NCBI GenBank assembly: GCA_934525675.1
Contig: CAKSZH010000007.1
Location: 1 to 64,000 of the forward strand
Direction of reading: 5' to 3'
From: an uncultured Eubacteriales bacterium
GTDB lineage: Bacteria; Bacillota; Clostridia; Oscillospirales; CAG-272
DNA: 64,000 bases
Made by a program: the position numbers and the translations under genes. This document shows, in pieces, positions 17,554-24,410 of the stretch. Under the pieces are notes generated by a model. It was not told the origin of the DNA and ran no database searches. It worked only from the letters and a program-made list of their open reading frames with translations. Within the stretch, counting starts at the first letter, position 1. Every line of letters starts with the position of its first letter.

Positions 17554-19575
17554 TCAGTGAATTCTCGTTCCATCGGGCACCGAGTCGTCCACAAAGATCA
17601 CCTGACAACCGCAGGCGTTGTTGGTCGCGGCGATGAGCATACCCTCCGAGGTGATGTTGCAGATGCGGTTGGGCTTGAGGTTTGCGACCACGATGATCTT
17701 CTTCCCGACCAGCTCCTCCGGTTTATATTCGTCCTTGATGCTCGACATGATGACCCGCTCGCCGATGCCGTCGGCAAGCGTCAGCTTGAGGCAGGAGTGG
17801 GACTTCCGCACCGTTTCCGCCTTGACAATGCGGCAGACGCGGAGATCGACGCGGTTGAAATCATCGATGGTACATTCCTCCGCAACGGGCGACACGGGAT
17901 CGGGGGTACGGTCCACCGGCTTTTCCTCCTGAACCTCCTCGGTCTTTGCGGGCGCTTCGTCCAGCGCGATTTCCCCGGCGGTACGTGGATAGGAGAAATC
18001 CAGAAGTCCCACATACTTTGCGGGGTCGATTGCAAAGAGGAAGAGATAGAGGCGGGGACCCTGCTCTTTATTGAGGAGCAGCTTATACACGTTCTTGAAG
18101 AAGGCGCCCTGATTGGTGCGGAGCTGCTTCGGGTCGGTATCCTCGCCGAATACCTGCTTCGGGATGGCATAGAGTCCCGCGTTCAGCCCGTCGAGGTCGT
18201 AGCCGCCGGCGGCGATGAAATCGTGCAGGAGCGCAATCTCCTTCTTTTCCTCGTCGGAAAGGGTTTCATACACCTCAAAGTTTCTCGTCACGCGGAGGCG
18301 GTTGACCTGCTCGGGCGCGCAGACCTCGAGCCAGAACTTTGCGCGGTCAAGCCGGTCGGAGAACTGTTCTCTCTTGTAGGGCATACCGATCTTTTCAAAC
18401 ACGGTTTCGAGCATGGGCACATTGAAATCCACGATGGAGCCGAGCTGAACGAGGAGCGACATGGGGACGAGGTCCAGGTCTCTTCCCTCAATCATGCAGT
18501 TGTACATGATTGCTTTGGTCATTTCGTCCGCCGTGCCGTCCTTGACTGCGGCGTACATTTTATCGAATTCAAAATACTGGCGCAGGATACCCTCGTCAAA
18601 GCAGAAGTCGAACGCCTTGGTGGGGTCTGTTTTGGAGTAGAGCCAAAGGATGACCTCGGGCTGATAGAGCTTCAAGAGGGTGTCGGGGGTCATATTGAGA
18701 CCGGAGGAGCCGGACATTTTGCCCGTGGTGCCCTTGATTCCGATGAATTCATAGCCCTGGAACAGCGGCGGCTCGTAGCCGAAGATCTTCTTCGAAATGA
18801 CCTTGGAGGTCTGATAGGAGCCTGTCGGGGAGGCATGATCCTTTCCGCCCGGCTCAAAATCCACGCCCTCATACAGCCAGCGCATGGGCCAGTCGATCTT
18901 CCAGTGGAGCTTGCAGTTGAACTCCTTTGTGAAATTGAAATGTCCCTTGTGACCGCATTCGCAGACGTAATCCGCCTCGGTGCAGTCGTCGGACAGCTTC
19001 ACGATCTTAGTAGAATCCTTGCCGCATACGGGGCAGAAGATGGAGACGGGGTAATAATTTTCCCGCTCGCCCGCCTCGGCGGTCTGGGTACGGAAGGAAT
19101 CGAGGATGTCGAAGATCTCCCCGCGCTTGCGGAGCGCCTCGATCATGTACTTTGCGTACTTGCCGGAGCGGTTCATATCCGCCTGGTAGCGGTAATCCAT
19201 GGTAATCCCGAACTTTTTCACGGATTCCTCAAACTCCCGTTCAAAGTACTTGGCGTAGTTTGCGTCGTCCGTCGGGAAGGGGTTGGGGACATCGACGTAG
19301 GGCTTGCCGATATACTGTGCAAAACCCTCGGTGACCTTTTCCACGTTGACGGGAACCTTGCGCATACGGTCATATTCGTCCCACGAGAAGAGCAGCCTTG
19401 CCTTTTTGCCCTTCTTTTCCAGCGCCTTGACGACAAAGAGGCTGGTGGCAATGTCTCTGAAATTGCCGATGTGGATGGAGCCGGAGGGGCTGATGCCCGC
19501 CGCGCAGACGTATTCTTCTTTTTCGGGATTGCGGGCGATGATGCGGTCCGCGATCTCTTCTGACCAGTGTGCCAT
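17554..19575 (-). CDS. lysK: class I lysyl-tRNA synthetase fused to a tRNA-binding (EMAP/Trbp111) domain
   Basis: 673 residues. The N-terminal half matches class I LysRS, not MetRS: ISPSGSIHIGNFRDIAT (HIGH-type motif near residue 35), a zinc-type CPVCGK...CECG pair near residues 180-210, EGVDFEPGGKDHASPTGSY, and a KMSGSSG signature with K286. It attaches lysine to tRNA-Lys. After the class I catalytic and helical domains, a charged linker leads to a C-terminal OB fold (about 570-673) with FNRVDLRVCRIV, KLTLADGIGERVIMSSI and NLKPNRICNITSEGMLIAA. That is the tRNA-binding module normally found at the end of bacterial MetRS; plain class I LysRS is ~510-550 residues. The SD AAAGGAAC supports the start. 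No class II lysS is in the window. Confidence 0.9.
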   Translation of the reverse strand: MAHWSEEIADRIIARNPEKEEYVCAAGISPSGSIHIGNFRDIATSLFVVKALEKKGKKARLLFSWDEYDRMRKVPVNVEKVTEGFAQYIGKPYVDVPNPFPTDDANYAKYFEREFEESVKKFGITMDYRYQADMNRSGKYAKYMIEALRKRGEIFDILDSFRTQTAEAGERENYYPVSIFCPVCGKDSTKIVKLSDDCTEADYVCECGHKGHFNFTKEFNCKLHWKIDWPMRWLYEGVDFEPGGKDHASPTGSYQTSKVISKKIFGYEPPLFQGYEFIGIKGTTGKMSGSSGLNMTPDTLLKLYQPEVILWLYSKTDPTKAFDFCFDEGILRQYFEFDKMYAAVKDGTADEMTKAIMYNCMIEGRDLDLVPMSLLVQLGSIVDFNVPMLETVFEKIGMPYKREQFSDRLDRAKFWLEVCAPEQVNRLRVTRNFEVYETLSDEEKKEIALLHDFIAAGGYDLDGLNAGLYAIPKQVFGEDTDPKQLRTNQGAFFKNVYKLLLNKEQGPRLYLFLFAIDPAKYVGLLDFSYPRTAGEIALDEAPAKTEEVQEEKPVDRTPDPVSPVAEECTIDDFNRVDLRVCRIVKAETVRKSHSCLKLTLADGIGERVIMSSIKDEYKPEELVGKKIIVVANLKPNRICNITSEGMLIAATNNACGCQVIFVDDSVPDGTRIH

Positions 19576-19626
19576 TTGTTTCCGTTCCTTTCCGGTGTCC
19601 GTTTTTCCCCTGCGGGGGAATCCCGA

Positions 19627-19664
19627 AGCAGTCCGGACGAGCGATCGCTCACATCCGGACTGCT
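19627..19664. other. nested palindrome in the lysK leader
   Basis: Outer stem AGCAGTCCGGA (19627-19637) pairs with TCCGGACTGCT (19654-19664), and the loop contains the self-complementary GAGCGATCGCTC. It lies between the lysK promoter and SD, so it would form in the 5' leader. It is too short for a T-box and lacks a U-run. Confidence 0.5.
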
Positions 19665-19682
19665 TGCGAAAGATGATTTTTT

Positions 19683-19711
19683 ATTATATCACGTCCCGGA
19701 CTTCTTGTCAA
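19683..19711 (-). promoter_or_regulatory. lysK promoter
   Basis: Perfect consensus on the minus strand: TTGACA (19706-19711), 17 bases, TATAAT (19683-19688). It overlaps the 3' end of the SLOG gene and gives a leader of about 100 bases. Confidence 0.8.
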
Positions 19712-20183
19712 GTCCGTCCGCCTTCAGATGGATGACGGGGATTCCCGCCGCCTCCGCGTTCCGGACGGTATACGCCGTTCCGCCGGTATTGTTTCTCTGG
19801 TATGCCACGCAGAAGTCGCACCCGCGGATCAGTTCCCGGTCGCGTGCGAGCATACAGCTCGGGGTATATTCCTCGGACACGTATTCCGCCGAGTCGGCGC
19901 GTTCCAGGATCCGCGCGTAGACCAGCCGGTCGTAGAACTGCCACTTTGCCGCCTGATCGCGGCAGGGGAGGATCAGTTCGAGGCGGATTCCGGGGAATTC
20001 CCGGCGAAGCTCCAGCACCTTGAGTTCGGCGACGGTATCGAAACCATATGCGCCGCCGGCGCGGAAACGGTCTGCGCCTGCAGCGATGAGGCGGCGGATT
20101 TCCTTTTCCGTCGCCGCAGCGAGCCATTTCCGATCTTCCTGCGGGATGGCGCGGTGTCCGGTAAAGCAAACGGTCAGTCCCAT
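19689..20183 (-). CDS. SLOG-domain protein (DUF1273/YpsA-like)
   Basis: 164 residues from the ATG at 20183 (MGLTVCFTGHR). The Rossmann-like SLOG nucleotide-binding signature is clear: TVCFTGHRAIP at the start, AGADRFRAGGAYGFDTVAE near residues 37-56, then ELILPCRDQ and a late RELIRGCDFCVAYQRNNTGGT. YpsA-type proteins are thought to bind nucleotide-like ligands; no reaction is established. The upstream in-frame ATG at 20273 has no SD and sits on a TACAAT promoter element, so the shorter start with AGGGTG 7 bases upstream is chosen. Terminal Cys- and Lys-containing stretches show nothing special. Likely monocistronic. Confidence 0.8.
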   Translation of the reverse strand: MGLTVCFTGHRAIPQEDRKWLAAATEKEIRRLIAAGADRFRAGGAYGFDTVAELKVLELRREFPGIRLELILPCRDQAAKWQFYDRLVYARILERADSAEYVSEEYTPSCMLARDRELIRGCDFCVAYQRNNTGGTAYTVRNAEAAGIPVIHLKADGLDKKSGT

Positions 20184-20453
20184 ATCAATCACCCTGGCTT
20201 TCGCGTCGGCGAAAGCTCCTTCCCTGCGGATTTTCTCCTTTTGGCGGGGGATAACCCGCTCTTCCCGATCCATTGTACCACACCGGAGACAAAAATGATA
20301 GTCCCGATTACCAAAAAATTCAAAAAATTATTCGACCGGGTTCGACCCGTGGGGAAATCCGACGTGCGGAAACGACCGGCGGAAGTGCGGAATTCCCGCC
20401 TGCGGCGACCTTTGACGCCAAAAGCGGCGGCAAGGCAACGGGATAGGCGCCAT

Positions 20454-20501
20454 TCCGACAGCCCGTTTCCGACAGGCTTCCGCGGCGGTTTTTGATACAA
20501 T
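20454..20501 (+). promoter_or_regulatory. putative spoIIE promoter with two Spo0A-box-like sites
   Basis: -10 TACAAT (20496-20501). Two copies of TCCGACA (20454-20460 and 20468-20474; reverse complement TGTCGGA, one mismatch to the Spo0A box TGTCGAA) sit 14 bases apart where a -35 would be, and no good -35 exists. A Spo0A-activated promoter is inferred from known spoIIE control. The stretch 20184-20453 otherwise holds no gene. Confidence 0.35.
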
Positions 20502-20618
20502 GGTAAAAAATGGTTATTGCATGAGGCGGAGCGCCCGCGCGGCGGAAGTACCCCTGCACGGCGGCGGAGGTGCCGGGCGGGGGGCGGAAGTCGCGCGGGC
20601 GCGGACAAGCCGCGGGCG

Positions 20619-20675
20619 GGGGGGATCCGCCCGCCCGGAGGATTCGGTCACCGGGCGTGGCGGCGGGCACCCATG
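20619..20675. repeat. palindromic repeat P in the spoIIE leader
   Basis: GGGGGATCCGCCCGCCCGGAG ... CCGGGCGTGGCGGCGGGCACCCATG (arms given in short form: GGATCCGCCCGCC and GGCGGGCACCC). Nearly identical to the in-gene copy at 61022-61079. It lies in a 280-base, extremely GC-rich spoIIE leader also rich in GCGGAAGT repeats. Confidence 0.7.
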
Positions 20676-20779
20676 CCGCGGCGGAAGTACCCCGCGGGGG
20701 ACGGAAAAAGAAAAACAGGGGATTTATCGCGCGGGCAGGAGCGCCGCGCAGTGCCCCGGATACATATCAGGAGGTTCAG

Positions 20780-23416
20780 ATGCAGGAACAGAAAACAGCC
20801 GGAAACGGCAAACGGGCAATGCGACGGAGAGGATCCGTACTCCGGGCAAAAATCGAAGCGATCGGGGACAGACTGTCGGCAGCGAAAAACGGCGTGGGCG
20901 CGAAAGAAATCGGGAATTTTCTTCTGACGGCGGGCGCGGCATTTCTGCTCGGACAATGCAGTTTCGGGTTCGGCGCGTACCCCCTCGGAATCGCGTTTCT
21001 CGCGGCGATCCCGGGCAATCTTCTGTCCGCCCTCGCGGGGGTCTGCGGTGCGGCGCTCTTTACGGGCGTGCACCCCGCCATTCTCATCACCGTATGCACC
21101 GCCGCGGCGCTCATCCGTGCGGTCGGAAAATTCCTGACCGGACGGGCGGAAGACCTGCCGCACGCTCAAAAGGCACCCTCCGACGGACGCCTGACGCTCC
21201 GTCAGCAGTTCCTCGCCGTCACGAAAATCGGGATTCCCGCCGCGGAAGCGGACAAGCCCGGCGCGGATGCGGTACCGGGGTCTCCCTCCGCCGATACCCA
21301 AACGGAGAAAACCGCCGCGTCGGGAAAAACCGAAGATTCCTCTATCAAAAAGAACAGCGATTCCACCGCGGAAACAGCCGCCGCGATGTCCGCGAAAACG
21401 GATGAGGGAGAGCTTGCCGAACCGCTCGCACTCCGCATGGTCGCCTCCGCCGTCGCCGCGACGGCGGCAGGTGTCGCGGTCTGCGTGGCGGGCGGATTCC
21501 GGGTCTATGACCTCATCGGAATGGGAATTTCCGTCGCGGCGGCGACCCTTGCCGTCCCCGTCATCGCCTCCGCCGCCGACACTTACGTCAGAGGACTGAT
21601 TCCCGGAAAAATTGCGACCGTGATTCTTGTGTTTCTTTTACTGTTCGGCGCGCGCGACCTGACCGTTCTCGGCATCCGCGCGGGAATTGCCTGCGGATTC
21701 TTCTTCACCGCGGATACCGTGAGACGGCGCGGCGTGGTCGCGGGGCTGGTCGCCTCGGTCATCGCGGGACTTGCCTGTCAGCCGTCGCTCACTCCCGTGT
21801 TTGTGTTCTGTGCCGTATCGGTCGCCCTGCTCGGCGGGGTCTCCCGGTCGGTGTCGCTTGTCGTCGGCGCCATGGCGGCAACCGCTTACGGCATCTTTAC
21901 CGGCGGTGTCGGCAGTGCGCTTGCGATCCTTCCCGCCTCGCTTGTGGGAGCGGTCGCGGCGGAAGCGGCGGCGCGGTTTCCCATCTCAAAGAAATCCGGA
22001 AAGGATGGGGACGAAAGCCGCCAGGAACCCGACACCAACGACGGCACACTGGTCCGCCTCTGCCGCGGGGACGCGGTGGAAAACCGGCTGCGCGACCTGT
22101 CCGGCGCGTTCTCTTCCCTCTCGGAAATGTTCTTCAATCTTTCCGACCGCATCCGCCGCCCCGCCCTTCTCGACCTGCGGCACGCCTGCGACAGCATTAT
22201 GGAAAAGAACTGCGACGGCTGTCCCGACCGCGACATCTGCTGGGGGCTGTCCTATGAAACGACCATGGACGCGCTCGGCAAACTGACCTCCTCGCTTTAT
22301 ACGAAGGGCGCCGCGGATGCAGGCCGCATTGACCCGGAACTCCGGACGCGCTGTCAGCGGATGGACACGATTCTTTCCGAGATGAACGAGGCGTGCGCCC
22401 GGATGACCGGCGAAGCGCTCCGCGGCTGTCGCACCGAGATCTTCGCGTTTGATTACGAAGCGCTCGCCGGAATCCTGACGGAAGCGCTGGAGAACGACCG
22501 TCAGTCCTACGAATGCGACCCCGTGCTCGGAAAAAAGGTCGCCGCGGCGCTCTCCGGAGCGGGGCTCGCGGTGGACGGCGTGGCGGCGTTCGGCGGCGGA
22601 AGACGGCGGGTACTTGCCCGCGGGGTCGATCTGCTCCACGCGGAAACCGACACCAAAGCGGTGCAGACCGCGGTGGAACGGGCATGCGGGATCCGGATGT
22701 CCCGCCCCGTGTTTGAGGTATCCGACGGCGAGTCGGTGATGTACATGAACGCGCGCAGGCGCTTCAGCGTGCGGCACGCCGAACGGACGGTGCCCGCGGA
22801 GGACGAGGGACGGGTCTGCGGCGACGCGGTCTCCGCGTTTGCGGGCAAGGATGACCGCTTCTGCGCGCTGATCTGCGACGGGATGGGACGCGGGAAAGAA
22901 GCGGCACTGACCGCAGGTGTCTCCTGCGTGTTTCTGGAAAAAATGCTGTCCGCGGGCAACCGCGCGGCGACCTCCGTCCGGATGCTCAACACCTTTGTGC
23001 GCTCGGGCGGCGCGTGCGTCGGGGAATGTTCCGCAACGGTCGACCTGTGTGAAATCGACCTGTTCACGGGGTCCGCGTCCTTCCTCAAAAGCGGGGCGGC
23101 GCCCAGCTTCGTGGTACGTGCGGGTAAGGTGTTCCGTCTGGAGGCAAGAACGCTTCCCGTCGGCATTCTCGGGAACGTGGACGCACAGGTCATCCGGTTC
23201 GATCTGCTTGCGGGCGATCTTGTCGTCATGATGTCCGACGGCGTTTCCGACGCGCTCGGCGAAAAGCTCCCCGAGATTCTGAAGACGGTTTCCGCAAATC
23301 CCGACCGCACCGCCGAGGACCTGCTCGGACGCGTCCGTCAGGCAGTCGGAGACGGTGCGGACGACCTGTCCGTAATTGTGATGGCGGTGGTTCCGGCGGC
23401 GGACGAGGAGGGGTAA
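20780..23416 (+). CDS. spoIIE: stage II sporulation protein E (PP2C-type phosphatase)
   Basis: 878 residues from the ATG at 20780, where AGGAGG is 5 bases upstream; the longer frame to 20570 is GC-repeat translation. SpoIIE dephosphorylates SpoIIAA to activate sigma-F in the forespore and acts at the asymmetric septum. About ten hydrophobic segments fill residues ~45-400 (FLLTAGAAFLLGQCSFGFGA first). A middle regulatory region has paired Cys (CDGCPDRDICW). The C-terminal PP2C domain starts near residue 660, with metal-binding ALICDGMGRGKEAA (Asp near 700) and VVMMSDGVSDALGE. A Ser/Thr/Lys-rich insert of about 80 residues (134-214) between membrane segments is unusual. It shows that the organism is a spore former. 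Confidence 0.95.
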   Translation: MQEQKTAGNGKRAMRRRGSVLRAKIEAIGDRLSAAKNGVGAKEIGNFLLTAGAAFLLGQCSFGFGAYPLGIAFLAAIPGNLLSALAGVCGAALFTGVHPAILITVCTAAALIRAVGKFLTGRAEDLPHAQKAPSDGRLTLRQQFLAVTKIGIPAAEADKPGADAVPGSPSADTQTEKTAASGKTEDSSIKKNSDSTAETAAAMSAKTDEGELAEPLALRMVASAVAATAAGVAVCVAGGFRVYDLIGMGISVAAATLAVPVIASAADTYVRGLIPGKIATVILVFLLLFGARDLTVLGIRAGIACGFFFTADTVRRRGVVAGLVASVIAGLACQPSLTPVFVFCAVSVALLGGVSRSVSLVVGAMAATAYGIFTGGVGSALAILPASLVGAVAAEAAARFPISKKSGKDGDESRQEPDTNDGTLVRLCRGDAVENRLRDLSGAFSSLSEMFFNLSDRIRRPALLDLRHACDSIMEKNCDGCPDRDICWGLSYETTMDALGKLTSSLYTKGAADAGRIDPELRTRCQRMDTILSEMNEACARMTGEALRGCRTEIFAFDYEALAGILTEALENDRQSYECDPVLGKKVAAALSGAGLAVDGVAAFGGGRRRVLARGVDLLHAETDTKAVQTAVERACGIRMSRPVFEVSDGESVMYMNARRRFSVRHAERTVPAEDEGRVCGDAVSAFAGKDDRFCALICDGMGRGKEAALTAGVSCVFLEKMLSAGNRAATSVRMLNTFVRSGGACVGECSATVDLCEIDLFTGSASFLKSGAAPSFVVRAGKVFRLEARTLPVGILGNVDAQVIRFDLLAGDLVVMMSDGVSDALGEKLPEILKTVSANPDRTAEDLLGRVRQAVGDGADDLSVIVMAVVPAADEEG

Positions 23417-23454
23417 GAATCGGGATTCCCTCCCCCGCAAAGACAAATCTCTCC

Positions 23455-23483
23455 TTGACGCACGCCCGGAATAATGCTATACT
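23455..23483 (+). promoter_or_regulatory. tmk promoter
   Basis: TTGACG (23455-23460), 17 bases, TATACT (23478-23483), about 40 bases before the SD GGAGAGAG. Confidence 0.75.
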
Positions 23484-23530
23484 GTCTTTGACAGAAATAA
23501 TCGGTTACACCGAAAAAACGGAGAGAGATC

Positions 23531-24160
23531 ATGAAACAGTCCCGCGGAAAATTCATTGTGTTCGAAGGCATTGACGGTGCCGGAAAAACCACGCAGATCG
23601 GCTTGCTGGAGCAGTATCTCAAAACAAAGGGAATCCCCGCGGTCATCACCGCGGAGCCGACCGACCTGCCGGAGGGGAAACTGCTCCGCCGCGCACTCGC
23701 GGGAGAATTCCCCACCACACCCTCGGAGCTTGCCGCGCTCTTCACCGCCGACCGCATCGCGCACAATCTCGATCCCGAAAAAGGGATCCGCCGGATGCTG
23801 GAGGACGGAAAAACCGTTCTTTCGGACCGGTATTATTACTCCACCCTCGCCTATCAGGGTGCCCTTACCGACCGGGACTGGGCAATGTCGCTGAACCTTT
23901 CCTGCCCCGATATTCTCCGACCCGACCTCTGTATCTTCCTCGACCTCACACCGAAGGAAAGCATGGAGCGCATCGCGCGGGGGCGGACGACCCGCGAAAT
24001 CTTTGAGACCGAAGAACAGCTCACCCGCATCCGGGAGAGCTTCCGCTCGGTGTTTGACCGTCTTGTTCCCTTGGGAGAGAACATCGCCGTCCTTCACGCG
24101 TCGGGAACCCCCGAGGAGATCGCCGGACTCATCCGGGAAGAGGTCGCAAAGATTCTGTGA
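23531..24160 (+). CDS. tmk: thymidylate kinase
   Basis: 209 residues, standard length. It phosphorylates dTMP to dTDP in dTTP synthesis. P-loop FEGIDGAGKTTQ (residues 12-22), TMP-binding DRYYYSTLAYQGA near residue 95 preceded by VLS, and a lid region RGRTTREIFET near residue 150. The SD GGAGAGAGATC precedes the ATG. It sits between spoIIE and a bidirectional terminator, with its own promoter. The 160 bases between the stop and the terminator hold no gene. Confidence 0.96.
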   Translation: MKQSRGKFIVFEGIDGAGKTTQIGLLEQYLKTKGIPAVITAEPTDLPEGKLLRRALAGEFPTTPSELAALFTADRIAHNLDPEKGIRRMLEDGKTVLSDRYYYSTLAYQGALTDRDWAMSLNLSCPDILRPDLCIFLDLTPKESMERIARGRTTREIFETEEQLTRIRESFRSVFDRLVPLGENIAVLHASGTPEEIAGLIREEVAKIL

Positions 24161-24323
24161 CCACGGCGGAATGATGCCCGCATGAAAACGCCGGAGCAGA
24201 GAAACACTACGGCAGAGAAACACAGCCGACGGAAATTCTGCGACGGGAAAACGCCGGCAGATTTCTGCGCCCATTGATACCATTGAAAGAGAATGTGCCG
24301 GAGTTACCGACCGGCAGAAACTT

Positions 24324-24364
24324 CCCCGACGGATCGAAAGAATCCGTCGGGGAGTTTTGTTTTT
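24324..24364. terminator. terminator between convergent tmk and feoAB
   Basis: Stem CCCCGACGGAT / ATCCGTCGGGG with a 7-base loop, followed by AGTTTTGTTTTT on the plus strand. It can also serve the convergent feoAB end. Confidence 0.85.
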
Positions 24365-24410
24365 CGGAATCTGCCGCATAGGAGGCGGTAACGTCCACAG
24401 TGGGCGTTTT

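Noticed and set aside
19576..19688. T-box leader for the lysyl-tRNA synthetase
   Set aside because: Leader is only ~100 bases and lacks the T-box sequence and specifier stem.
20331..20350. T-loop-like GGGTTCGACCC suggesting a tRNA
   Set aside because: It is a short palindrome; no acceptor, D or anticodon stems can be formed around it.
20570..20779. 70-codon N-terminal extension of SpoIIE
   Set aside because: Encoded by GC-rich repeat sequence; AGGAGG next to ATG 20780 fixes the start.
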